From Ochotona curzoniae (taxonomy: Eukaryota; Chordata; Mammalia; Lagomorpha; Ochotonidae), in the NCBI RefSeq assembly GCF_017591425.1, contig NW_024466303.1:86385-150384 (forward strand): 64,000 nt of DNA, written 5' to 3'. Positions 52,937 to 64,000 of the stretch are shown here, piece by piece; the stretch's first letter is position 1; every line of letters begins with the position of its first letter. Below the pieces are notes generated by a model. It searched no databases. It saw only the letters and a program-made list of their open reading frames with translations, and had not been told where the DNA came from. The position numbers and the translations under genes are program-made.

Positions 52937-52953
52937 ACACGCTTCGAACGAAA
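52937..52953 (-). promoter_or_regulatory. CENP-B-box-like site with damaged core
   Basis: On the minus strand CGGG is changed to CGTG, breaking a fixed core base. The matching site at 41669 in the first 11.27 kb unit is intact, so the change is private to this copy or is a base-calling error. Confidence 0.65.
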
Positions 52954-55900
52954 TCCAACATTTCTCACACAGTGTCTATAAAACACAATATGCTGAAAAG
53001 CAGCTTATTGAGTGTTCCGCACAAAGTAATGATTCTGGCTGCTCCTTTGAAATGCAGACAACTCCACATCCAGAGAGAACATCAACACCAACGCAGTTTT
53101 CAGCTACCTTTGAAAACCAAGCTTCTGGCACCATTTACAACACGAAGTACATGTTCGCTATAGGGAAGAAACTCAGAATGTGAAACTGCTTCACAATGGA
53201 AAACCCGCTTCGAACGAAATCCAACATTTCTCACACAGTGTCTGTAAAACACAATGTGCTGAAAAGCAGCTTATTGAGTGTTCCGCACAAAGCAATGATC
53301 TAGCTGCTCCTTTGAAATGCAGACAACTCCACATCCAGAGACAACATCAACACCAACGCAGTTTTCAGCTACCTTTGAAAACCAAGCTTCTGGCACCATT
53401 TACAACACGAAGTACATGTTCGCTATAGGGAAGAAACTCAGAATGTGAAACTGCTTCACAATGGAAAACCCGCTTCGAACGAAATCCCACAATTCTCACA
53501 CAGTGTCTGTAAAACACAATGTGCTGAAAAGCAGCTTATTGAGTGTTCCGCACAAAGTAATATTCTAGCTGCTCCTTTGAAATGCAGACAACTCCACGTA
53601 CAGCGAGAACATCAACACCAACGCAGCTTTCAGCTACCTTTGAAAACCAAGCTTCTGGCACCATTTACAACACGAAGTACATGTTCGCTATAGGGAGAAA
53701 AACACAATAGGCTGAAAAGCAGCTTATTGAGTATTCCGCACAAAGTAATGTTCTAGCTGCTCCTTTGAAATGCAGACAACTCCACGTTCAGCGAGAACAT
53801 CAACACCAACGCAGTTTTCAGCTACCTTTGAAAACCAAGCTTCTGGCACCATTTACAACACGAAGTATATGTTAGCTATAGGGAAGAAACACACAATACG
53901 CTGAAATGCAGCTTATTGTGTGTTCCGCACAAAGTAATGATCTAGCTGCTCCTTTGAAATGCAGACAACTCCACATTCAGAGAGAACATCAACACCAACG
54001 CAGTTTTCAGCTACCTTTGAAAACCAAGGTTCTGGCAACATTTACAACACGAAGTACATGTTCGCTATAGGGAGAAAAACACAATACGCTGAAACGCAGC
54101 TTTTGAGTATTCCGCACAAAGTAATGTTCTAGCTGCTCCTTTGAAATGCAGACAACTCCACGTTCAGTGAAAACATCAACACCAATGCAGTTTTCAGCAA
54201 TAGGGAAGAAACTCAGAATGTGAAACTGCTTCACAATGGAAAACCCGCTTCGAACGAAATCCAACATTTCTCAAGCAGTGTCTATAAAAAGCAATGTGTT
54301 GAAAAGCATCTTATTGAGTATTCCGCACAAAGTAATGTTCTAGCTGCTCCTTTGAAATGCAGACAACACCACGTTCAGCGAGAACATCAACACCAATGCA
54401 GTTTTCAGAAATAGGGAAGAAACTCAGAATGTGAAACTGCTTCTCAATTGAAATCCCGCTTCGAACGAAATCCAACATTTCTCACACAGTGTCTATAAAA
54501 ACACAATGTGTTGAAAAGCAGCTTATTGAGTATTCCGCACAAAGTAATGTTCTAGCTGCTCCTTTGAAATGCAGACAACTCCACATCCAGAGCGAACATC
54601 AACACCAACGCAGTTTTCAGCTACCTTTGAAAACCAAGGTTCTGGCACCATTTACACCACGAAGAACTTGTTAGCTATAGGGAAGAAAAACACAATACCT
54701 GAAATGCAGCTTATTGAGTATTCCGCACAAAGTAATGTTCTAGCTGCTCCTTTGAAATGCAGACAACTCCACGTACAGCGAGAACATCAACACCAACGCA
54801 GTTTTCAGCTACCTTTGAAAACCAAGGTTCTGGCACCATTTACAACACGAAGTACATGTTTGCTCTTGGGAAGAAAAACACAATAGGCTGAAATGCAGCT
54901 TATTGAGTATTCCGCACAAAGTAATGTTCTAGCTGCTCCTTTGAAATGCAGACAACTCCACATCCAGAGACAACATCAACACCAACGCAGTTTTCAGCTA
55001 CCTTTGAAAACCAAGCTTCTGGCACCATTTACAACACGAAGTACATGTTCGCTATAGGGAAGAAACTCAGAATGTGAAACTGCTTCACAATGGAAAACCC
55101 GCTTCGAACGAAATCCAACATTTCTCACACAGTGTCTGTAAAACACAATGTGCTGAAAAGCAGCTTATTGAGTGTTCCGCACAAAGTAATGATCTAGCTG
55201 CTCCTTTGAAATGCAGACAACTCCACATCCAGAGACAACATCAACACCAACGCAGTTTTCAGCTACCTTTGAAAACCAAGCTTCTGGCACCATTTACAAC
55301 ACGAAGTACATGTTCGCTATAGGGAAGAAACTCAGAATGTGAAACTGCTTCACAATGGAAAACCCGCTTCGAACGAAATCCAACATTTCTCACACAGTGT
55401 CTGTAAAACACAATGTGCTGAAAAGCAGCTTATTGAGTGTTCCGCACAAAGTAATGATCTAGCTGCTCCTTTGAAATGCAGACAACTCCACATCCAGAGA
55501 CAACATCAACACCAACGCAGTTTTCAGCTACCTTTGAAAACCAAGCTTCTGGCACCATTTACAACACGAAGTACATGTTCGCTATAGGGAAGAAACTCAG
55601 AATGTGAAACTGCTTCACAATGGAAAACCCGCTTCGAACGAAATCCCACAATTCTCACACAGTGTCTGTAAAACACAATGTGCTGAAAAGCAGCTTATTG
55701 AGTGTTCCGCACAAAGTAATATTTTGGATGCTCCTTTGAAATGCAGACAACTCCACGTACAGCGAGAACATCAACACCAACGCAGCTTTCAGCTACCTTT
55801 GAAAACCAAGCTTCTGGCACCGTTTACAACACGAAGTACATGTTCGCTATAGGGAGAAAAACACAATAGGCTGAAAAGCAGCTTATTGAGTATTCCGCAC

Positions 55901-58900
55901 AAAGTAATGTTCTAGCTGCTCCTTTGAAATGCAGACAACTCCACGTTCAGCGAGAACATCAACACCAACGCAGTTTTCAGCTACCTTTGAAAACCAAGCT
56001 TCTGGCACCATTTACAACACGAAGTATATGTTAGCTATAGGGAAGAAACACACAATACGCTGAAATGCAGCTTATTGTGTGTTCCGCACAAAGTAATGAT
56101 CTAGCTGCTCCTTTGAAATGCAGACAACTCCAAATTCAGAGAGAACATCAACACCAACGCAGTTTTCAGCTACCTTTGAAAACCAAGGTTCTGGCAACAT
56201 TTACAACACGAAATACATGTTCGCTATAGGGAGAAAAACACAATACGCTGAAATGCAGCTTATTGTGTGTTCCGCACAAAGTAATTTTCTAGCTGCTCCT
56301 TTGAAATGCAGACAACTCCACGTTCAGTGAAAACATCGACACCAATGCAGTTTTCAGAAATAGGGAAGAAACTCAGAATGTGAAACTGCTTCACAATGGA
56401 AAACCCGCTTCGAACGAAATCCAACATTTCTCAAGCAGTGTCTATAAAAAGCAATGTGTTGAAAAGCAGCTTATTGAGTATTCCGCACAAAGTAATGTTC
56501 TAGCTGCTCCTTTGAAATGCAGACAACACCACGTTCAGCGAGAACATCAACACCAATGCAGTTTTCAGAAATAGGGAAGAAACTCAGAATGTGAAACTGC
56601 TTCTCAATTGAAATCCCGCTTCGAACGAAATCCAACATTTCTCACACAGTGTCTATAAAAACCAATGTGTTGAAAAGCAGCTTATTGAGTATTCCGCACA
56701 AAGTAATGTTCTAGCTGCTCCTTTGAAATGCAGACAACTCCACATCCAGAGAGAACATTAACACCAATACATGTTTCAGCTACCTTTGAAAACCAAGGTT
56801 CTGGCACCATTTACAACACGAAGTACATGTTCGCTATAGGGAAGAAACTCAGAATGTGAAACTGCTTCACAATGGAAAACCCGCTTCGAACGAAATCCAA
56901 CATTTCTCACACAGTGTCTGTAAAACACAATGTGCTGAAAAGCAGCTTATTGATTGTTCCGCACAAAGTAATGATCTAGCTGCTCCTTTGAAATGCAGAC
57001 AACTCCACATCCAGAGACAACATCAACACCAACGCAGTTTTCAGCTACCTTTGAAAACCAAGCTTCTGGCACCATTTACAACACGAAGTACATGTTCGCT
57101 ATAGGGAGAAAAACACAATACGCTGAAACGCAGCTTATTGAGTATTCCGCACAAAGTAATGTTCTAGCTGCTCCTTTGAAATGCAGACAACACCACGTTC
57201 AGCGAGAACATCAACACCAATGCAGTTTTCAGCTATAGGGAAGAAACTAAGAATGTGAAACTGCTTCACAATTGAAATCCCGCTTCGAACGAAATCCAAC
57301 ATTTCTCAAGCAGTGTCTATAAAAACCAATGTGTTGAAAAGCAGCTTATTGAGTATTCCGCACAAAGTAATGTTCTAGCTGCTCCTTTGAAATGCAGACA
57401 ACTCCACATCCAGAGAGAACATTAACACCAATACATGTTTCAGCTACCTTTGAAAACCAAGGTTCTGGCACCATTTACATCACGAAGAACTTGTTAGCTA
57501 TAGGGAAGAAAAACACAATACCTGAAATGCAGCTTATTGAGTATTCCGCACAAAGTAATATTTTGGCTGCTCCTTTGAAATGCAGACAACTCCACGTACA
57601 GCGAGAACATCAACACCAACGCAGCTTTCAGCTACCTTTGAAAACCAAGCTTCTGGCACCGTTTACAACACGAAGTACATGTTCGCTATAGGGAGAAAAA
57701 CACAATAGGCTGAAAAGCAGCTTATTGAGTATTCCGCACAAAGTAATGTTCTAGCTGCTCCTTTGAAATGCAGACAACTCCACGTTCAGCGAGAACATCA
57801 ACACCAACGCAGTTTTCAGCTACCTTTGAAAACCAAGCTTCTGGCACCATTTACAACACGAAGTATATGTTAGCTATAGGGAAGAAAAACACAATACCTG
57901 AAAAGCAGCTTATTGAGTATTCCGCACAAAGTAATGTTCTAGCTGCTCCTTTGAAATGCAGACAACTCCACATCCAGAGAGAACATTAACACCAATACAT
58001 GTTTCAGCTACCTTTGAAAACCAAGGTTCTGGCACCATTTACAACACGAAGTACATGTTCGCTATAGGGAAGAAACTCAGAATGTGAAACTGCTTCACAA
58101 TGGAAAACCCGCTTCGAACGAAATCCCACAATTCTCACACAGTGTCTGTAAAACACAATGTGCTGAAAAGCAGCTTATTGAGTGTTCCGCACAAAGTAAT
58201 GATCTAGCTGCTCCTTTGAAATGCAGACAACTCCACATCCAGAGAGAACATCAACACCAACGCAGTTTTCAGGTACCTTTGAAAACCAAAGTTCTGGCAC
58301 CATTTACACCACAAAGAACTTGTTAGCTATAGGGAAGAAAAACACAATACCTGAAAAGCAGCTTATTGAGTATTCCGCACAAAGTAATGTTTTAGCTGCT
58401 CCTTTGAAATGCAGACAACTCCACGTTCAGCGAGAACATCAACACCAACGCATTTTTCAGCTACCTTTGAAAACCAAGGTTCTGGCACCATTTACAACAC
58501 GAAGTAAATGTTCGCTATAGGGAGAAAAACACAATAGGGTGAAATGCAGCTTATTGAGTATTCCGCACAAAGTAATGTTCTAGCTGCTCCTTTGAAATGC
58601 AGACAACTCCACGTTCAGCGAGAACATCAACACCAACGCAGTTTTCAGCTACCTTTGAAAACCAAGCTTCTGGCACCATTTACAACACGAAGTACATGTT
58701 CGCTATAGGGAGAAAAACACAATAGGCTGAAATGCAGCTTATTGAGTATTCCGCACAAAGTAATGTTCTAGCTGCTCCTTTGAAATGCAGACAACTCCAC
58801 GTTCAGCGAGAACATCAACACCAATGCAGTTTTCAGCTATAGGGAAGAAACTCAGAATGTGAAACTGCTTCACAATGGAAAACCCGCTTCGAACGAAATC

Positions 58901-61900
58901 CAACATTTCTCAAGCAGTGTCTATAAAAAGCAATGTGTTGAAAAGCAGCTTATTGAGTATTCCGCACAAAGTAATGTTCTAGCTGCTCCTTTGAAATGCA
59001 GACAACTCCACATCCAGAGAGAACATTAACACCAATAAATGTTTCAGCTACCTTTGAAAACCAAGGTTTTGGCACCATTTACAACACGAAGTACATGTTC
59101 GCTATAGGGAAGAAACTCAGAATGTGAAACTGCTTCACAATGGAAAACCCGCTTCGAACGAAATCCCACAATTCTCACACAGTGTCTGTAAAACACAATG
59201 TGCTGAAAAGCAGCTTATTGAGTGTTCCGCACAAAGTAATGATCTAGCTGCTCCTTTGAAATGCAGACAACTCCACATCCAGAGACAACATCAACACCAA
59301 CGCAGTTTTCAGCTACCTTTGAAAACCAAGGTTCTGGCACCATTTACAACACGAAGTACATGTTCGCTATAGGGAGAAAAACACAATACGCTGAAACGCA
59401 GCTTATTGAGTATTCCGCACAAAGTAATGTTCTAGCTGCTCCTTTGAAATGCAGACAACACCACGTTCAGCGAGAACATCAACACCAATGCAGTTTTCAG
59501 CTATAGGGAAGAAACTAAGAATGTGAAACTGCTTCACAATTGAAATCCCGCTTCGAACGAAATCCAACATTTCTCACACAGTGTCTATAAAAACCAATGT
59601 GTTGAAAAGCAGCTTATTGAGTATTCCGCACAAAGTAATGTTCTAGCTGCTCCTTTGAAATGCAGACAACTCCACATCCAGAGAGAACATTAATACCAAT
59701 ACATGTTTCAGCTACCTTTGAAAACCAAGCTTCTGGCACCATTTACAACACGAAGTACATGTTCGCTATAGGGAAGAAACGCAGAATGTGAAAATGCTTC
59801 ACAATGGAAAACCCGCTTCGAACGAAATCCCACAATTCTCACACAGTGTCTGTAAAACACAATGTGCTGAAAAGCAGCTTATTGAGTGTTCCGCACAAAG
59901 TAATGATCTAGCTGCTCCTTTGAAATGCAGACAACTCCACATCCAGAGACAACATCAACACCAACGCAGTTTTCAGCTACCTTTGAAAACCAAGGTTCTG
60001 GCACCATTTACAACACGAAGTACATGTTCGCTATAGGGAGAAAAACACAATACGCTGAAACGCAGCTTATTGAGTATTCCGCACAAAGTAATGTTCTAGC
60101 TGCTCCTTTGAAATGCAGACAACACCACGTTCAGCGAGAACATCAACACCAATGCAGTTTTCAGCTATAGGGAAGAAACTAAGAATGTGAAACTGCTTCA
60201 CAATTGAAATCCCGCTTCGAACGAAATCCAACATTTCTCAAGCAGTGTGTATAAAAAGCAATGTGTTGAAAAGTAGCATATTGAGTATTCCGCACAAAGT
60301 AATGTTCTAGCTGCTCCTTTGAAATGCAGACAACTCCACATCCAGAGAGAACATCAACACCAACGCAGTTTTCAGCTACCTTTGAAAACCAAGCTTCTGG
60401 CACCATTTACATCAGGAAGAACTTGTTAGCTATAGGGAAGAAAAACACAATACCTGAAATGCAGCTTATTGAGTATTCCGCACAAAGTAATATTTTGGCT
60501 GCTCCTTTGAAATGCAGACAACTCCACGTACAGCGAGAACATCAACACCAACGCAGCTTTCAGCTACCTTTGAAAACCAAGGTTCTGGCACCATTTACAA
60601 CACGAAGTACATGTTCGCTATAGGGAGAAAAACACAATACGCTGAAACGCAGCTTATTGAGTATTCCGCACAAAGTAATGTTCTAGCTGCTCCTTTGAAA
60701 TGCAGACAACACCACGTTCAGCGAGAACATCAACACCAATGCAGTTTTCAGCTACAGGGAAGAAACTAAGAATGTGAAACTGCTTCACAATTGAAATCCC
60801 GCTTCGAACGAAATCCAACATTTCTCACACAGTGTCTATAAAAACCAATGTGTTGAAAAGCAGCTTATTGAGTATTCCGCACAAAGTAATATTTTGGCTG
60901 CTCCTTTGAAATGCAGACAACTCCACGTACAGCGAGAACATCAACACCAATGCAGCTTTCAGCTACCTTTGAAAACCAAGCTTCTGGCACCATTTACAAC
61001 ACGAAGTACATGTTCGCTATAGGGAGAAAAACACAATAGGCTGAAAAGCAGCTTATTGAGTATTCCGCACAAAGTAATGTTCTAGCTGCTCCTTTGAAAT
61101 GCAGACAACTCCACGTTCAGCGAGAACATCAACACCAACGCAGTTTTCAGCTACCTTTGAAAACCAAGCTTCTGGCACCATTTACAACACGAAGTATATG
61201 TTAGCTATAGGGAAGAAAAACACAATACCTGAAAAGCAGCTTATTGAGTATTCCGCACAAAGTAATGTTCTAGCTGCTCCTTTGAAATGCAGACAACTCC
61301 ACATCCAGAGAGAACATTAACACCAATACATGTTTCAGCTACCTTTGAAAACCAAGGTTCTGGCACCATTTACAACACGAAGTACATGTTCGCTATAGGG
61401 AAGAAACTCAGAATGTGAAACTGCTTCACAATGGAAAACCCGCTTCGAACGAAATCCCACAATTCTCACACAGTGTCTGTAAAACACAATGTGCTGAAAA
61501 GCAGCTTATTGAGTGTTCCGCACAAAGTAATGATCTAGCTGCTCCTTTGAAATGCAGACAACTCCACATCCAGAGACAACATCAACACCAACGCAGTTTT
61601 CAGCTACCTTTGAAAACCAAGGTTCTGGCACCATTTACAACACGAAGTACATGTTCGCTATAGGGAGAAAAACACAATACGCTGAAACGCAGCTAATTGA
61701 GTTTTCAGCACAAAGTAAAGTTCTAGCTGCTCCTTTGAAATGCAGACAACACCACGTTCAGCGAGAACATCAACACCAATGCAGTTTTCAGCTATAGGGA
61801 AGAAACTAAGAATGTGAAACTGCTTCACAATTGAAATCCCGCTTCAAACGAAATCCAACATTTCTCAAGCAGTGTCTATAAAAACCAATGTGTTGAAAAG

Positions 61901-63091
61901 CAGCTTATTGAGTATTCCGCACAAAGTAATGTTCTAGCTGCTCCTTTGAAATGCAGCCAACTCGACATCCAGAGAGAACATGAACACCAACGCAGTTTTC
62001 AGGTACCTTTGAAAACCAAGGTTCTGGCACCATTTACAACACGAAGTACATGTTCGCTATAGGGAAGAAAAACACAATACCTGAAATGCAGCTTATTGAG
62101 TATTCCGCACAAAGTAATGTTCTAGCTGCTCCTTTGAAATGCAGACAACTCCACGTTCAGCGAGAACATCAACACCAATGCAGTTTTCAGCTATAGGGAA
62201 GAAACTAAGAATGTGAAACTGCTTCACAATGGAAAACCCGCTTCGAACGAAATCCAACATTTCTCACACAGTGTCTATAAAAAGCAATGTGTTGAAAAGC
62301 AGCTTATTGAGTATTCCGCACAAAGTAATGTTCTAGCTGCTCCTTTGAAATGCAGACAACTCCACATCCAGAGAGAGACAACATCAACACCAACGCAGTT
62401 TTCAGCTACCTTTGAAAACCAAGCTTCTGGCACCATTTACATCACGAAGAACTTGTTAGCTATAGGGAAGAAAAACACAATACCTGAAATGCAGCTTATT
62501 GAGTATTCCGCACAAAGTAATGTTTTAGCTGCTCCTTTGAAATGCAGACAACTCCACGTACAGCGAGAACATCAACACCAACGCAGTTTTCAGCTACCTT
62601 TGAAAACCAAGGTTCTGGCACCATTTACAACACGAAGTACATGTTCGCTATAGGGAAGAAAAACACAAAACCTGAAATGCAGCTTATTGAGTATTCCGCA
62701 CAAAGTAATGTTCTAGCTGCTCCTTTGAAATGCAGACAACTACACGTTCAGCGAGAACATCAACACCAATGCAGTTTTCAGCTATAGGGAAGAAACTAAG
62801 AATGTGAAACTGCTTCACAATGGAAAACCCGCTTCGAACGAAATCCAACATTTCTCAAGCAGTGTCTATAAAAAGCAATGTGTTGAAAAGCAGCTTATTG
62901 AGTATTCCGCACAAAGTAATGTTCTAGCTGCTCCTTTGAAATGCAGACAACTCCACATCCAGAGAGAACATTAACACCAATAAATGTTTCAGCTACCTTT
63001 GAAAACCAAGGTTCTGGCACCATTTACAGCACGAAGTACATGTTCGCTATAGGGAAGAAACTCAGAATGTGAAACTGCTTCACAATGGAAA

Positions 63092-63107
63092 ACCGCTTCG
63101 AACGAAA
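63092..63107 (-). promoter_or_regulatory. CENP-B-box-like site with 1-bp deletion
   Basis: One C of the CCC run is missing on the + strand, so the minus strand reads GCGGTT in place of GCGGGTT. The counterpart at 51820 is intact. This deletion also moves the unit-to-unit offset from 11272 to 11271. A homopolymer error is possible. Confidence 0.6.
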
Positions 63108-64000
63108 TCCCACAATTCTCACACAGTGTCTGTAAAACACAATGTGCTGAAAAGCAGCTTATTGAGTGTTCCGCACAAAGTAATGATCTAGCTGCTCCTT
63201 TGAAATGCAGACAACTCCACATCCAGAGACAACATCAACACCAACGCAGTTTTCAGCTACCTTTGAAAACCAAGGTTCTGGCACCATTTACAACACGAAG
63301 TACATGTTCGCTATAGGGAGAAAAACACAATACGCTGAAACGCAGCTTATTGAGTATTCCGCACAAAGTAATGTTCTAGCTGCTCCTTTGAAATGCAGAC
63401 AACTCCACGTTCAGCGAGAACATCAACACCAATGCAGTTTTCAGCTATAGGGAAGAAACTAAGAATGTGAAACTGCTTCACAATGGAAAACCCGCTTCGA
63501 ACGAAATCCAACATTTCTCAAGCAGTGTCTATAAAAAGCAATGTGTTGAAAAGCAGCTTATTGAGTATTCCGCACAAAGTAATGTTCTAGCTGCTCCTTT
63601 GAAATGCAGACAACTCCACATCCAGAGAGAACATCAACACCAACGCAGTTTTCAGCTACCTTTGAAACCCAAGCTTCTGGCACCATTTACAACACGAAGT
63701 ACATGTTCGCTATAGGGAAGAAACTCAGAATGTGAAACTGATTCACAATGGAAAACCCGCTTCGAACCAAATCCCACAATTCTCACACAGTGTCTGTAAA
63801 ACACAATGTGCTGAAAAGCAGCTCATTGAGTGTTCCGCACAAAGTAATATTTTGGATGCTCCTTTGAAATGCAGACAACTCCACGTACAGCGAGAACATC
63901 AACACCAACGCAGCTTTCAGCTACCTTTGAAAACCAAGCTTCTGGCACCGTTTACAACACGAAGTACATTTTCGCTATAGGGAGAAAAACACAATAGGCT

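Larger units (their letters stand above)
32838..63771 (-). promoter_or_regulatory. CENP-B-box-like motifs, right arm (about 64 intact)
   Basis: Minus-strand 17-bp sites, by lowest coordinate: 32838, 33103, 33502, 33767, 34166, 35372, 36012, 36277, 36917, 37559, 37824, 38464, 39106, 40309, 40574, 41215, 41669, 41934, 42199, 42974, 43185, 43827, 44092, 44357, 45132, 45343, 45608, 46006, 46835, 47610, 47875, 48274, 48539, 48938, 49525, 50166, 50565, 50964, 51555, 51820, 52219, 53203, 53468, 54243, 54454, 55097, 55362, 55627, 56403, 56614, 56879, 57278, 58107, 58882, 59147, 59546, 59811, 60210, 60797, 61438, 61837, 62236, 62827, 63490. Core-damaged copies are at 52484, 52937, 63092 and 63755. Sixteen sites end CGGGA: 33502, 34166, 43185, 45343, 46006, 48274, 48938, 49525, 50565, 54454, 56614, 57278, 59546, 60210, 60797, 61837. 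Confidence 0.75.
32475..64000 (-). repeat. Satellite array, right arm (same family, inverted)
   Basis: The same satellite in reverse orientation: the + strand now reads CTATAGGGA, TTCCGCACAAAGTAATG, TGAAATGCAGACAACTCC and GTTTTCAGCTACCTTTGAAA, and is rich in A and C. It runs to the window end with one low-quality interruption near 39.7-39.9 kb. Compared with the left arm it has more long monomers (about one box-bearing insert per 460 bp against about one per 640 bp), a common tail class (AATACGCTGAAACGCAGC) that is rare on the left, and many copies with a precise 54-bp deletion. Higher-order structure is strong: 664-, 1547-, 2158- and ~11270-bp units. No gene is supported anywhere in it. Confidence 0.97.
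52890..64000 (-). repeat. ~11.27 kb higher-order unit, copy 2 (cut by window end)
   Basis: Directly follows copy 1 and is about 160 bp short of complete at the window edge. Differences I noticed are sparse: the CGTG box change near 52937, GTGTATAAAAAGC near 60246, CAGCTACAGGG near 60751, the 1-bp loss near 63092 and CTGATTCAC near 63739. Near-identity over 11 kb indicates recent tandem duplication. Confidence 0.85.

Noticed and set aside
175..63980. Many recurring 60-105 residue open frames on both strands (for example peptides starting MKLLHNGKPA or MQTTPHPERT)
   Set aside because: They are different frames of the same satellite monomer, repeat with it, mostly end in the shared CTATAG, and have no domain, signal or conserved start context. 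Because 188 is not a multiple of 3, the same DNA is read in several frames. No gene is supported.
1..64000. CRISPR array
   Set aside because: Repeat units of 188-265 bp with no short repeat/spacer alternation, no unique spacers and no cas genes; this is tandem satellite.
1..64000. Primate alpha satellite
   Set aside because: The monomer is 188 or 265 bp rather than ~171 bp and I recognise no alpha-satellite sequence outside the 17-bp motif.

Overview
This 64 kb window is one continuous block of satellite DNA. I see no credible protein-coding gene, rRNA, tRNA, transposase or CRISPR array. Every stretch reads as a copy of one AT-rich tandem repeat family. Four monomer lengths account for nearly all the spacing: 188 bp (short), 265 bp (long: short plus a 77-78 bp insert), and 134 and 211 bp (short and long copies lacking 54 bp at one end). 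The organism is a eukaryote, probably an animal. Nucleosome-sized monomers, higher-order repeats and a CENP-B-box-like motif suggest centromeric or pericentromeric chromatin. I cannot name the species, and the monomer does not resemble the ~171 bp primate alpha satellite.

Layout. Positions 1-32474 hold a left arm with all monomers in one orientation (called + here). At about 32475 the array flips, and 32475-64000 holds the same family in the opposite orientation. The left arm is a mosaic of dispersed segmental duplications of about 0.25-3.4 kb, at offsets such as 453, 1659, 3711, 4081, 4833, 4997, 6360 and 14901 bp. The right arm is more regular: 664-bp pairs, a 1547-bp higher-order repeat (about 35967-41623), a 2158-bp tandem pair (about 41280-45398), and an ~11.27 kb unit at about 41620-52890 repeated from 52890 to beyond the window end. 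The 2158-bp duplication lies inside both 11.27 kb copies, so it came first.

Main observation. Each long monomer carries, near the middle of its insert, a 17-bp motif (TTTCGTTCGAAGCGGGT or close variants). It keeps all nine fixed bases of the CENP-B box core NTTCGNNNNANNCGGGN; right-arm variants ending CGGGA match 16 of 17 positions of the human consensus YTTCGTTGGAARCGGGA. By eye I count 51 sites in the left arm (+ strand) and about 64 core-intact sites in the right arm (- strand). Short monomers lack the motif, so the array mixes box-plus and box-minus monomers, as alpha satellite does with unrelated sequence.

Other points: the flip junction is a sharp breakpoint with at most 1 bp of microhomology, and 39704-39933 is riddled with small deletions that look like unpolished long-read sequence. 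Positions, counts and duplication ends were read by eye; duplication ends are good to some tens of bases.
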